Part shown: in pieces, positions 42,522 to 52,189 of the stretch
How positions within the stretch are numbered: the first letter of the stretch is position 1
Layout of the letters: each line of letters starts with the position of its first letter
Source of the DNA: Oceanispirochaeta crateris
GTDB lineage: Bacteria > Spirochaetota > Spirochaetia > DSM-2461
DNA: 64,000 bases
Reading direction: 5' to 3'
NCBI RefSeq assembly: GCF_008329965.1
Contig: NZ_CP036150.1
Span: 2,170,001 to 2,234,000 of the forward strand
Position numbers and translations under genes: made by a program
The notes under the pieces: model-generated
What the model was told of the DNA's origin: nothing
The model's database searches: none
The model's input: only the letters and a program-made list of their open reading frames with translations

Positions 42522-45500
42522 CGGACCTCGACAGTCCGACCGGCTTTTACCGCAGAAACGGAATCATCATACATGGCACTGCAACGTACAGAAGGCTGAT
42601 AGTATTGTCCCCGGTAGGAAGCATTTAGAAGAATACTGAAAACCTTAGTCTCTCCCCTTGCCAGATCAAAATAGGTATAAATCCTGTCATCTCTTATATC
42701 CTGGTATTCAAACTGTCCCCGATCTGATTCTTGAGAAGCAAACAGCCGGGGATTGATGATCTCCCATCCCGCAGGTAAAATTTGTTCCAGTGCCAGATTC
42801 TCCCTCTCAGGCTGTCCGGGGGGATTAGCCACTCGAATCTCCATTATAAAATCTGTTCCGGAGCTTATCGATTGAGAATTAAATGACTCTCCGCTGTTTT
42901 TGGGTCTGTAGTTCACACGAAGATCCAGATTTGATTGCTCATCCTGATCTTCCCCCCGCAAGGGTGTCCCCTTTGCCACAAGATTTGCATACAGCAGAGC
43001 GTCCCCTTTGTTTTCGAGAGTGAGTTTTCCATCCTGAGCTGGCAGATCTACAAAGGAATACCGTGAATCCGCGGTCACATCATTTCCAGACCCGGAATCG
43101 ATCCTCCAGGAGAAAACAGGCCGCTCTGATCCGGCATCCTCTCCCAGCCAACGACTGATGCTCAACAGAGTGTAAGCCGTAGTCTGGGTGCTCATCCACT
43201 CATTCGAGGCCAGTTTTGCAGCGAGGGATTGGAACAACTCCTCCCCGGCTTGCCTGCTGTTCATCAAAGCCAAAGCTTCCAGCACCAAAGCCTGATCCCT
43301 TTGAACCGTACCATAGCTGTCTACTTCAAAACTACTGCTGATCTGAGTAGAAAATCCTTTCGTCAAATCCCTGGCAGCATCCTCTCGTCCCGCCAGAACA
43401 TAAGCGGCTGCCAGCTTCCACCTAGCGGCAACAGTGAGGGCATCTGAATCCTTGAGCCGATTCATACCTGCCATATCTGCTTTTCCTGCCAGAGCAAGGG
43501 TATACAACCTATAGGCTTGGTTCAGGGAGCTCTCTCTCCCTCCCGGACGCCACAAATTGGCCGCTGTCTTTTGATAGGAAAGAGAATCGGAAATCATATC
43601 CGATGGAACATGATACCCCGCTTTTTGGGCCTCCAATAAGAAGTGTATGGCGTAACTGGTTCCCCAGGGACTGGCGTGGAGAGAGCCTGACCAATAGGAA
43701 AAAGAGCCCTCTTTCAACTGAAAGCGCTGCAACATTTCAATACCATCCCGGAGATTCTTTTCCAGGTCTGAATACCGGGATTCAGAGAGCTCTGCCAGTT
43801 GAGGCAAATAGAGCTGGGGAAACACGGATGAGACGGTCTGTTCGACACATCCATGAGGATATGAGATGAGATAATCCAGTCTTTTCTCCAGATTGATCGG
43901 AGGCAGAGAGGAGACTTCGAGGATCTGGGAGAACTGATTTTCCAGACCAAAGGTTTGGAGGGGTAGACTCAGCTCGCGTCCCGGTTCTAAAACGAGAGAA
44001 GTCACTCTAGTTGTTGGAGGATTTGAGGGTCGGATATTAAACTCGATGAACTGTTCCGCTTTGAGGTCCTCCATCTCTGCGGTAAAACGAACCCGGACGG
44101 CTCCCATTTCTCCCTTAGATTTAGCTTTAAAATAAACATAGTCATCAGAAGGTCCCTCAAAAAATAGATCCTGACTGCTTTCTTCCAGAATCTCCAGCGG
44201 ACCGCTTGCTGTAACACCGACTGTAACAACTCCGCCTCCCTCCTTAAGAGAGAAAACATTGACTGGCAGCAGAATTTCTTCATCCGGTCCCAGGACTCGA
44301 GGGAGTGTCCCCAAGACCATCAAATCACTACGGACGGGGACTGTTTTTTCTGTATGTCCATACGCAGTCCCTGCCGCTGCAACAGCCATGATCCTGACTG
44401 ACCCCACATAGAGGGGCATCTCAAACTGATGAACTCCCTTCTCACCAGCCTCCAGCTGAAATGGACCGAAATAGCGAACAACAGGTTCAAACCGGCTTGC
44501 TTTTTGAGGAGGTTCAGGATCGGCCCCTTCACCACCTCCCAGGGATAAAAGAGTTCCGAAACTGCCGGTTCTGGCGGCAATGATATCGTCGAAGATATCC
44601 CAAGTTTTGACGCCCAGAGTCTCTTTCGCATAGAAGGTGGACCAAGGGTCAGGTGTCTTAAAATTCGTCAAGTCAAGAAGGCCATCATCCACGATAGCCA
44701 GAGTATAGGCCATGGGCCGGCCCTGTTTTTCAGAAACAGTAATAGAGACTTGTTCCCGAGGTTCAAATACGGAGGCCGTCTTCAGGATCGGTTCCAAGCG
44801 CGTAGCCGGATCACTCACAGAAAGGGGTATGATCCCGTACATCCTGATGGGCAGATCATTAGTACTGCCAAGATAGGGCTGGACATAACTGGCATGTACA
44901 TAAACAGTGGGAGCCATAGAGGGTTCAATTGGAAATTCAACTGTTGTCTGTCCCTCTAGCGAGGCGACCCACCAGGAATTGAGAACTCCCGTAGCATCTT
45001 CCAGACTGATCAAAATCCGTCCGCCCTCCTCACTGGGAATCGTGAGGATGGCCTGCTCTCCTGTTGTATATTCCTTCTTATCTGCAAAGAAACTCAACCG
45101 GGATATGCCATTGCCTCTTTGGGGAGATCCGGCCCATCCGGGCCAGTCTACATAGATGATCTTACCGGTGGAATGACCCGAAATGGGATCAATGACACGA
45201 ATGAGGTAGCGTCCCCATTCTGGATAATCAACCCTGAAAGACCAGCTTCCTTTCCCATCCTTCAGAGTCAACTTTTCCCGGTCAATAGCCTGCCGGTAAT
45301 GACTGGAGACAAAATGAGCCAGATCCTCTTCGGAACGATCCCACCACCATTTCCAGTCCAACTTATACATTTCAACTTCAAGGTTTGTACGCTCCGACAA
45401 GCTACCATCTCGATTCAAACTGACAATCTCAATTTCATGATCTTCATCAGTCAGTAGCATTCCACGCTTCTGATCACCAGAGGGAGGTCTAATTCCGACA

Positions 45501-48001
45501 TAACTCTCATAGGGAGACAGGGACAAAACATGACGTGTAACACTGAAGTCACCCCCTTCCTCAAAGACTTTGGTCTGAAGATCTATATTTACAAAACCGG
45601 GGCTCTTATCTTCAAAGGGAATAGGCAGACGTATCTGAGTCCGCCCCTGGTCGTCAATCTGCCCGGAAAAGACGGTTTCTGCAGAAGAGTAAAATGACTT
45701 TCCAGGATCATCAAACTCAAAAGAAGAGTATCCGTCAAAACTGGTTTTTGCTGAACTGAGAACCATATCAGTTTCAGTCTTCATATTTCTGGCCACGGCT
45801 CCATGGAGCCATCGAACCTCCATGGGAATCAGGGTCAGTTCGGACACAAGAGGTTCTGCAGGACTGTTCAGAGTGATCTTCAACCTGTTGGGTTTCACAG
45901 TCTCGATTCTGACTGTCTTCGAGAAAATACTCCCTCCGACTGTGACACGAGCCGTCCAGAATCCCGTAGGCGCCTCATCATCAGTTTGAACTTGAAAGAG
46001 ATACATTCCAGCTGTGGAATCCGTAGAAATCATTTTTTCCACTCTTCTGCCTTCAGGATCAAGCAGTTCAAAAACAACAGGATGACTCTCTGGGAGTTTG
46101 TGAAACTCATCTTGGAGGATGAATCCCATGGAGATCTCATCCCCGGGACGCCAAACACCCCGCTCTCCATAAAGGAAACCCTTGAGCCCTTCCCGGACAT
46201 CTCCTCCTTCGATTTCAAAATCGCTGACAGACAAAGAGGAGCCGTCATCTACCCTCATCCAACTGCTCATCCCATCCCGGGAAGCCTGAAGTACAAAGGG
46301 AACACCCTGTGGCTTCAGATAGAGATAGCCCGCGGAATCGCTTTGTCCCCGGGCTATTTCCTGCTGCTGAAAATCATAAAGAACGACATCCGCACCGGAT
46401 ACGGGTCCGGCACTGTTCAAATCAGTCACATAAACAGTCATACCGCTGACATCGGACATTTTCGCGATGACCCCCAGGCTGGAGGAGAGAAAACTGACTT
46501 CATCAGTTCTTCTGGCATAATATGTGTTGGAGCAGGGATTATCCCGGTTTTTCCAGTCAGAATAATAATAATTGTCCCACATACTATTGTAGGAGGGACC
46601 TGTCCATTGGGACTTATTCAGGGGTAGATCGTCCTGTTCACTATGTTCATCCTCACAGGGATAAAGAGATTGCGACCGCCTGAAGGATAAGCGGATCTGA
46701 TAGAGAGCCCCCGGCTCGGGCGAGACCCAGGGCGTAAGATCAAGCTCAAAAGTATTTTTAATATTCAGGTTTTGGACGCCTCGCCCTTCAAGACTAACAG
46801 TTCGGAAAGCAACAGGTTTTCCCACCCGGTTCATATTCCACTTACCTTTCAGATCTCTGTTATTCTGAAGAAATTGAACCATATTGTTTTCATAAACTCT
46901 GATGATTTCAATATCGACGGCCTTGAGGGACACCGCCTCCAAGGGAATGAGAAAACGTTCTCCCGAGGGAAGAAGTCCACCATCGGTGAGGAATTCAGCC
47001 ATAGGCTTTTCTTGAGATCCAGGAATCTTAAACTGAATATCCTGTTTTAAGGTGGTTCCCTTCACATCTCTCAATGAGGGGCTGACATTGAGTTCTTTAT
47101 CGTTGATGTTGAGCCTTTCATAAAAAACAATGATACGATTATCCTGGATTTTGAGGCTGTGAATCTCCTGGGTTCCAATCCTCACAAGCCCTGAAGTTTC
47201 CTGCTGCGGATCAAGAGGCATAGAAAAATGTAGTTCCAGGGACTGTACTGAAGAATTGGATTTCTTCCAACTCATAAATCGGAAGGTATTCAAGGGCGGA
47301 ACTTCAACTCTTTCTTCCCCTTTCCGGTCGACTCCGATACTTTTTCCCGACCATGGAATTTTAAAAATAGAGGATTCCTGACTCCGGCTGATTCCGGCAA
47401 TTGAAAAATTATGATTCTCCCGATTGTGATCCCAGCTGACAGCCAGACCCTTTCCATCTAAGGAGAGGATCTGTTCTATAGCATCATTGTCGGTCGTATC
47501 CGCCGTATTGATCCGGCCGTAAACAGTCAGAGTTTCAGAGTCAACGGGATCGACCCTGTCTATAAAGACTTCCAGATCCTGCACAATTGTTGAGAAAGAG
47601 AAACGAAACTCACTCTTATCATCGGGTACATCTATAATCTGATTTAGATTGAGACGAACTGTATAGAATTGGCTGCTCTTCAAGGTTTCTTCAGGTTGAA
47701 ACAGGAGAGTCCTGTCTTCAGATAAGGTTGTAAGCCCTTTCACTGCCGGCTCGAACTGGAAGAGATCCTGTAGTTGATTCTCAGATAGATCGACCACAGG
47801 GGGTGTTGCCAGAATCACTTGAACCGAGCTTTCACGGCTGAGGATTCCTGCAGAATATGAAGAGATGAGTCCTGTAAAGTCGGCTGGATTGGAGAATGTG
47901 ATTTCCTCACCGGGAAGATCTGCAACTTTTGAAAGATTCTTATTTTCGCTACAGGAGAAAAGTGTGAGGGCTGTGAGCAGGATTAATAGTTCTTTTTTCA
48001 T
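42518..48001 (-). CDS. yfhM: bacterial alpha-2-macroglobulin lipoprotein
   Basis: 1827 aa. A lipoprotein signal ends in Cys17 (LTLFSCSEN). Successive macroglobulin-like domains follow; the region around residues 570-700 carries MG2-type blocks (GFLYGERGVWRPGDEISMGFILQD and TARVTVGGSIFSKTVRIETVKPNRL). The thioester motif is Cys1385-V-E-Gln1388 in YPHGCVEQTVSSVFPQLYL, so the covalent trap is intact. An alpha/alpha thioester domain surrounds it and a receptor-type domain closes the protein. It is expected to be anchored in the cell envelope, trapping proteases after bait cleavage. GAGGAAAAACGA precedes the ATG; pbpC follows with a 4-bp overlap. Confidence 0.95.
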   Translation of the reverse strand: MKKELLILLTALTLFSCSENKNLSKVADLPGEEITFSNPADFTGLISSYSAGILSRESSVQVILATPPVVDLSENQLQDLFQFEPAVKGLTTLSEDRTLLFQPEETLKSSQFYTVRLNLNQIIDVPDDKSEFRFSFSTIVQDLEVFIDRVDPVDSETLTVYGRINTADTTDNDAIEQILSLDGKGLAVSWDHNRENHNFSIAGISRSQESSIFKIPWSGKSIGVDRKGEERVEVPPLNTFRFMSWKKSNSSVQSLELHFSMPLDPQQETSGLVRIGTQEIHSLKIQDNRIIVFYERLNINDKELNVSPSLRDVKGTTLKQDIQFKIPGSQEKPMAEFLTDGGLLPSGERFLIPLEAVSLKAVDIEIIRVYENNMVQFLQNNRDLKGKWNMNRVGKPVAFRTVSLEGRGVQNLNIKNTFELDLTPWVSPEPGALYQIRLSFRRSQSLYPCEDEHSEQDDLPLNKSQWTGPSYNSMWDNYYYSDWKNRDNPCSNTYYARRTDEVSFLSSSLGVIAKMSDVSGMTVYVTDLNSAGPVSGADVVLYDFQQQEIARGQSDSAGYLYLKPQGVPFVLQASRDGMSSWMRVDDGSSLSVSDFEIEGGDVREGLKGFLYGERGVWRPGDEISMGFILQDEFHKLPESHPVVFELLDPEGRRVEKMISTDSTAGMYLFQVQTDDEAPTGFWTARVTVGGSIFSKTVRIETVKPNRLKITLNSPAEPLVSELTLIPMEVRWLHGAVARNMKTETDMVLSSAKTSFDGYSSFEFDDPGKSFYSSAETVFSGQIDDQGRTQIRLPIPFEDKSPGFVNIDLQTKVFEEGGDFSVTRHVLSLSPYESYVGIRPPSGDQKRGMLLTDEDHEIEIVSLNRDGSLSERTNLEVEMYKLDWKWWWDRSEEDLAHFVSSHYRQAIDREKLTLKDGKGSWSFRVDYPEWGRYLIRVIDPISGHSTGKIIYVDWPGWAGSPQRGNGISRLSFFADKKEYTTGEQAILTIPSEEGGRILISLEDATGVLNSWWVASLEGQTTVEFPIEPSMAPTVYVHASYVQPYLGSTNDLPIRMYGIIPLSVSDPATRLEPILKTASVFEPREQVSITVSEKQGRPMAYTLAIVDDGLLDLTNFKTPDPWSTFYAKETLGVKTWDIFDDIIAARTGSFGTLLSLGGGEGADPEPPQKASRFEPVVRYFGPFQLEAGEKGVHQFEMPLYVGSVRIMAVAAAGTAYGHTEKTVPVRSDLMVLGTLPRVLGPDEEILLPVNVFSLKEGGGVVTVGVTASGPLEILEESSQDLFFEGPSDDYVYFKAKSKGEMGAVRVRFTAEMEDLKAEQFIEFNIRPSNPPTTRVTSLVLEPGRELSLPLQTFGLENQFSQILEVSSLPPINLEKRLDYLISYPHGCVEQTVSSVFPQLYLPQLAELSESRYSDLEKNLRDGIEMLQRFQLKEGSFSYWSGSLHASPWGTSYAIHFLLEAQKAGYHVPSDMISDSLSYQKTAANLWRPGGRESSLNQAYRLYTLALAGKADMAGMNRLKDSDALTVAARWKLAAAYVLAGREDAARDLTKGFSTQISSSFEVDSYGTVQRDQALVLEALALMNSRQAGEELFQSLAAKLASNEWMSTQTTAYTLLSISRWLGEDAGSERPVFSWRIDSGSGNDVTADSRYSFVDLPAQDGKLTLENKGDALLYANLVAKGTPLRGEDQDEQSNLDLRVNYRPKNSGESFNSQSISSGTDFIMEIRVANPPGQPERENLALEQILPAGWEIINPRLFASQESDRGQFEYQDIRDDRIYTYFDLARGETKVFSILLNASYRGQYYQPSVRCSAMYDDSVSAVKAGRTVEVR

Positions 48002-48044
48002 TCGTTTTTCCTCGGGAAGGATCTCTTGCTTCGAATTTCCGGAG

Positions 48045-48293
48045 TTATGACTCCTTGTTTTTCCCTATTTTGACTTTCATGGCTTTTCCATGAATAAGCG
48101 ACTTGTTTAATTTCTTGATGGCTAGAAGAGCCTCATCTTCATTGGGCATCTCGACAAATCCAAAGCCCTTTGATTTTCCTGTTACCTTATCCATGATAAT
48201 CGTCGTGGATGTGACTGTTCCAAAGGGCGTAAAGAGCCCTGTAAGTTCAGCTTCATTCGCCTGTCTAGAAAGATCTGTTATCTGTATATTCAT
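48045..48293 (-). CDS. small RNA-binding protein with one RRM
   Basis: About 82 aa from the ATG at 48293 (MNIQITDLSRQANEAELTGL); an open frame extends 32 codons further upstream but without RRM content. RNP2 is IQITDL and RNP1 is KGFGFVEM in DKVTGKSKGFGFVEMPNEDEALLAIKKLN. The C-terminus is basic (GKAMKVKIGKNKES). Such single-RRM proteins are common in spirochaetes and cyanobacteria and bind RNA in the cytosol, with roles in cold response or mRNA regulation. The ribosome site is weak. It lies 43 bp before the A2M start on the same strand. Confidence 0.9.
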   Translation of the reverse strand: MNIQITDLSRQANEAELTGLFTPFGTVTSTTIIMDKVTGKSKGFGFVEMPNEDEALLAIKKLNKSLIHGKAMKVKIGKNKES

Positions 48294-48459
48294 ATCAACC
48301 AATCTAACAGATTTTACTGATATATGATATGTTGGAATTAAAAATTTAAGCTCCACATTTGTCCCAGTCTTTTTCAGTCGTATCTCCATCTTTTATACCT
48401 AGGCTAAACTGTATGAATCGATTATTATTACAGGATAAATAAACTTTTAGCAGGGTCTT

Positions 48460-49758
48460 TTGAATTACAATATTAAACAAATATTTATTATACAAGTAAT
48501 TATTTTCGTCCTCTCCATTATATTAGTCGCCGTAGGAAGCATTACGTTCTTTTCTGTTCAACAGGTAGAATCTAGGGTTATTACCGATTTTCATCACGAC
48601 CTTGAGATAGCTACGGCACAATTCAACTACAAATGCAGCATGTCCCGGGAAAACATCCATGCCATTTCCAGCCGTTCCATGATCAGAAATGAACTTTACA
48701 AATGGCACAAAATGGAAATTACATTAGACGAGGTAAAAGAATTTTCCCAATCTAAATATGTAGATGGTGCCTCCGTATATGCAAATTTGATCTATGCCTA
48801 TAGAAAAGATTTACAAGACAATATCATTGCCAAATATGAGAACGAACCGATCCCGAAACATATACCTGAATATGATAAATTTTATTTTGATGAAGACGGA
48901 TACTATCTTATCCTTAGAAGTGAAATCCTTTCAAATTCGGAACTCATAGGATATGATACAGCAGCCTTTAGAATAGGAAATTTCACAAGAGGAAAATCAG
49001 AACTATTTCAAACGACAAGGATACAGGATTTTCCCGAACGAAACGATTCAATCAGAAACTATTCTGTGACTCTACCCATCGGAGAGAATGGATGCTATGT
49101 CTATGCGAAATTGAACCAGCAGTATTTAAAATCTGAAATTATCAATAGAATCATCAGCATCCTGATTCACTCTCTTTTAATTATCCTGGTTGTAATTGTT
49201 GTGTCATACCTGACTATTTTGAAACTGACCTACAGACTCGTCCAAGAACTTACAGACTCATCATTAATTGATCCACTAACAAACCTGGCAAATAGAAAAG
49301 CACTCTGGGAAAGTACGGCCGAGACTTTGAGTAAATCTTCACGATACAGATTTACCTTTGCACTCCTTTATATAGATATAGACGGCTTTAAACCCGTCAA
49401 TGATACCTATGGACATGCAACAGGCGATCAAATACTCAAAATGATTAGTTTAAGATTACTGGATACGGTAAGAACATCAGATACTGTTTTCAGGATAGGC
49501 GGGGATGAATTCGTCGTACTCATATCGCAAATTGAGAAGAACAGCCACGCCTGTTTGATCGCAGAGAAGATCCATAAGTCTCTTTCAGACTCTTATGAAA
49601 TTGATGCTTTAAAAATCAAAATTGGCGCGAGTATCGGCATTTCCATATCAAACCCGGATAAGATTGAAACTGTTGATAGATTGATATCTATGGCCGATTC
49701 TGCAATGTATGAAGTCAAAAACTCGGGGAAAAATAATTACAAGATTTATTCAGAATAG
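48460..49758 (+). CDS. membrane diguanylate cyclase
   Basis: 432 aa from a TTG with a weak AGGG nearby. Helix 1 at about residues 8-30, a periplasmic sensor with a CHASE4-like look (ITDFHHDLEIATAQFNYKCSMSRENIHAIS...SSRSMIRNEL), helix 2 at about 225-250, then GGDEF. Catalytic RIGGDEF (G347) is intact, and RTSD five residues before it is an I-site. The LIDPLTNLANRKALWE start of the domain is canonical. It should make c-di-GMP in response to an extracytoplasmic ligand. Converges with the transketolase N-terminal gene. Confidence 0.9.
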   Translation: MNYNIKQIFIIQVIIFVLSIILVAVGSITFFSVQQVESRVITDFHHDLEIATAQFNYKCSMSRENIHAISSRSMIRNELYKWHKMEITLDEVKEFSQSKYVDGASVYANLIYAYRKDLQDNIIAKYENEPIPKHIPEYDKFYFDEDGYYLILRSEILSNSELIGYDTAAFRIGNFTRGKSELFQTTRIQDFPERNDSIRNYSVTLPIGENGCYVYAKLNQQYLKSEIINRIISILIHSLLIILVVIVVSYLTILKLTYRLVQELTDSSLIDPLTNLANRKALWESTAETLSKSSRYRFTFALLYIDIDGFKPVNDTYGHATGDQILKMISLRLLDTVRTSDTVFRIGGDEFVVLISQIEKNSHACLIAEKIHKSLSDSYEIDALKIKIGASIGISISNPDKIETVDRLISMADSAMYEVKNSGKNNYKIYSE

Positions 49759-49837
49759 GTTTGAGAAGACTTGAAACTCTATCAACACGATGACATCTCC
49801 ACACCCCTTCGTTTGACCGCCTCGAGACCGTTGTCAA

Positions 49838-50701
49838 TCAAACAATGAGTTCCATCTTCCTCCTCATCCGTGCATCATGGTACTCGTCGATATCCTTCAG
49901 ACATTGGGTCTGTTTTTCACTGTCAAACCCCGCAAAAAGGTTGTCATCTGTCATATGAGCCACACCACAACCCTTCTTGGTCTGCATAATAATGACAGAA
50001 GGTATATCCGCAGCATGGGCAGCTTCAATAGCTGTGGCTAACTGGTACATGTCATTTCCATCCTCAACATCAATGACATGAAAACCGAAAGCGCTCCATT
50101 TATCAGCCAGTGGTTCAATTCCCATGGCTTCTTCTGTACAGCCGTCCAGCATACTGTGGTTCCTGTCAATAATGGGAATGACATTGGATAGATTGTAATG
50201 GGAGATAGCCATAGCCGCTTCCCAGTTAGAACCTTCATTGCTTTCTCCATCCCCAAGTAGGCAATAGGTCCTGAAGTTCTGTTCTCTCAGCCAGGCCGAT
50301 AAGGCCAACCCAAAAGCAAGGGGAAGTCCATGGCCCAGAGATCCTGTAGAAGCGTCCAATCCTGGAACTTTATTCTTGTCCAGATACATACCCAACTGAC
50401 TATGTGTATGATTAAAAGTTTCCAGCCAATGAAGAGGAAAGTAACCCTTATCCGCCAGGACAGGAGCAAAACCGACACCAATATGCCCCTTGCTCAAAAT
50501 GAAACGATCCCGGTCTTCCCAATCCGGTATGGAGACATCAATATTCATATATTTATAGTAAAGGATGGTCAGCAGATCAATGGCGGACAGAGATCCGCCG
50601 ATATGACTGCTTCCAGCCCAGACAACGGTTTTGATAATCAATTTCCTCAAGTCCCGGGCTTTCTGCTCAAGCATCAGAAATTCTTCTCTTTCTAAAGGCA
50701 T
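49838..50701 (-). CDS. transketolase, N-terminal (thiamine diphosphate) subunit
   Basis: 287 aa from the ATG at 50701 with AAGGAGAAACAG before it. The reading frame stays open for another 40 codons upstream, but those encode an aminotransferase tail, not transketolase. Domain signs: AGSSHIGGSLSAIDLLTILYY, FILSKGHIGVGFAPVLADKGYFP and TGSLGHGLPLAFGLAL. The thiamine diphosphate motif is GDGESNEGSNWEAAM...NVIPIIDRN. It needs a C-terminal subunit to act; none follows, and the one seen at 2-223 is 50 kb away on the other strand. It ends near DEYHDARMRRKMELIV, as split N-subunits do. Confidence 0.9.
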   Translation of the reverse strand: MPLEREEFLMLEQKARDLRKLIIKTVVWAGSSHIGGSLSAIDLLTILYYKYMNIDVSIPDWEDRDRFILSKGHIGVGFAPVLADKGYFPLHWLETFNHTHSQLGMYLDKNKVPGLDASTGSLGHGLPLAFGLALSAWLREQNFRTYCLLGDGESNEGSNWEAAMAISHYNLSNVIPIIDRNHSMLDGCTEEAMGIEPLADKWSAFGFHVIDVEDGNDMYQLATAIEAAHAADIPSVIIMQTKKGCGVAHMTDDNLFAGFDSEKQTQCLKDIDEYHDARMRRKMELIV

Positions 50702-50919
50702 CTGTTTCTCCTTTCTTCTGATTTTCAAAAAGGCATCACCGACAATATTAATGGTGTCCCTGAAATCTTCATCCGTCAAGGAACAATTGATAAAGTGATT
50801 ATGATGGCTGGTAAAGAACACTCCCCGGCGGACACATTCTGAAAGGGTTTTACTGCTGCTTCATCAGAAAATCGGCATTGGAGGTTTGTAAAGATTTTTT
50901 GAGCCCTGAGAAGTCTGAA
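50702..50919 (-). pseudogene. C-terminal remnant of a class III aminotransferase (glutamate-1-semialdehyde aminomutase-like)
   Basis: In frame with and directly before the transketolase ATG, the sequence reads LSECVRRGVFFTSHHNHFINCSLTDEDFRDTINIVGDAFLKIRRKEKQ, the typical end of GSAM-like aminotransferases. Further upstream the coding frame changes: FTNLQCRFSDEAAVK sits one frame over. One missing A in the run GTAAAACCC would join them as AAVKTLSEC. Nothing of the pyridoxal-phosphate domain remains, and the original stop is gone, so the tail now runs into the transketolase frame. Confidence 0.75.
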
Positions 50920-51107
50920 TCCTCACAGTCCTAGACGGGGGATACGCTCTATTAGAAGAGGCTCTTATTGAAATAGCGGAAATGGAAGGCGATCTTTTCA
51001 CAGGGATTGAGACCATGTTTGGAATCAGTCTTGCCGATGAAGAGGATTTCCTGATCAAGGGAATCATGGAGTTTATCAGAAACGGACTGACAGATTCGTA
51101 CTCCTAG
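50919..51107 (+). pseudogene. C-terminal fragment of an unidentified protein
   Basis: A 62-codon open frame without any start codon, ending at TAG 51105-51107, reads GGYALLEEALIEIAEMEGDLF then TGIETMFGISLADEEDFLIK and GIMEFIRNGLTDSYS. Composition and helix pattern look like a genuine protein end. It begins next to an in-frame TGA and abuts the aminotransferase remnant on the opposite strand, so two gene ends meet here as after a deletion or rearrangement. I do not recognise the family. Confidence 0.4.
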
Positions 51108-51121
51108 TATGTCATCAACTT

Positions 51122-52153
51122 TTAGTGATCTGAATACTCATTGAATATATCCTCAAAAGTATCCAGAGATCTTTTAAAGGCCGAGAGGATCTGAGGATCA
51201 AAATGATCGGGGGTGGTCCGACCATCCCCTTTACATATGATCTCAACGGTTTTCCCATGGTCAAATGCAGGCTTATAGGGTCTTTTACTGCGCAGTGCAT
51301 CATATTGATCAGAAATATTCATGATTCTGGCTGTAAGGGGAATCTCATCTCCCAAAAGCCCCTGGGGATACCCTTTTCCATCCCAGCGTTCATGGTGTGA
51401 GGCCGCAATATCAACGGCCATTTCCAAATAGGGTGAATCTGAACCTCTGAGTATTTCCGCTCCGATCGCGGCATGCGTTTTCATAACAGCCCACTCTTCT
51501 TCGGTAAAGGAACCTGGCTTGAGAAGGATCGCATCGGGGATGGCCACCTTTCCAATATCATGCATGGGAGAGGCGTAAAAAATAAGATCACAAAAGTTGC
51601 TGTCCATCCCCAGTTCCCTGGAGAGTTCTCTCGTATAGTAACTTATTCGCTTGATATGCTCCCCGGTTTCCTCATCTTTAAACTCGGAAGCCAGCATCAG
51701 ACGATGCACAGTATCAATGTAGCCGATTCTCAACTGACTGGTTTGCTCTGAGACAAGTTCTTCCAGGTGTTCCTGATAGAGATGCAACTTCATTTGATTC
51801 CTAACACGGGAAACAACAATGGGAGGATTAAATGGTTTTGTTATATAGTCAGCGGCCCCCAGATCCAGGCCCATCTGTTCATCCGCTGTTCCATCTTTTG
51901 TCGTAATAAAGATGACAGGAATATTCTTGCTGTGTTCCGAATTCTTGAGCTGCCTAAAAACTTCGTACCCATCCATATCTGGCATCATAATATCCAGAAG
52001 AATAAGATCGGGAAGGTTCTCTTTATCAATAGACTCTAAAGCATCTCTTCCACTTGTGGCTATTATGATTCTATATTCACCCTTTAAGAGATCATTAAGA
52101 ATTTTGATATTTGATGGCGTGTCATCCACGATCAGAATTGTATGCTTTGTCAT
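51122..52153 (-). CDS. response regulator with HD-GYP output (c-di-GMP phosphodiesterase)
   Basis: 343 aa. Receiver domain with VDDTPSN, Asp54 in LLDIMMPDMDG and KPFNPP; a coiled coil (YQEHLEELVSEQTSQLRIG); then HD-GYP with HDIGKVAIPDAILLKPG and HHERWDGKGYPQGLLGDEIP. All canonical residues of the HD and GYP motifs are present, unlike the variant at 8289-9317. It should linearise c-di-GMP when phosphorylated. It lies 36 bp downstream of the large hybrid kinase on the same strand, which makes that kinase, through its HPt domain, the likely phosphodonor. Confidence 0.94.
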   Translation of the reverse strand: MTKHTILIVDDTPSNIKILNDLLKGEYRIIIATSGRDALESIDKENLPDLILLDIMMPDMDGYEVFRQLKNSEHSKNIPVIFITTKDGTADEQMGLDLGAADYITKPFNPPIVVSRVRNQMKLHLYQEHLEELVSEQTSQLRIGYIDTVHRLMLASEFKDEETGEHIKRISYYTRELSRELGMDSNFCDLIFYASPMHDIGKVAIPDAILLKPGSFTEEEWAVMKTHAAIGAEILRGSDSPYLEMAVDIAASHHERWDGKGYPQGLLGDEIPLTARIMNISDQYDALRSKRPYKPAFDHGKTVEIICKGDGRTTPDHFDPQILSAFKRSLDTFEDIFNEYSDH

Positions 52154-52189
52154 CTTTTTATGTTTTTTAACCTCTCATATTTTAGGATT

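Noticed and set aside
49838-50821. Transketolase start at the longer open frame (50821)
   Set aside because: The extra residues are clearly an aminotransferase C-terminus, and a strong ribosome site precedes the ATG at 50701.
50864-51067. 67-codon minus-strand frame
   Set aside because: It lies opposite the protein-like plus-strand fragment 50919-51107 and has low-complexity Ser/Arg content. Only its last codons touch the aminotransferase remnant region.
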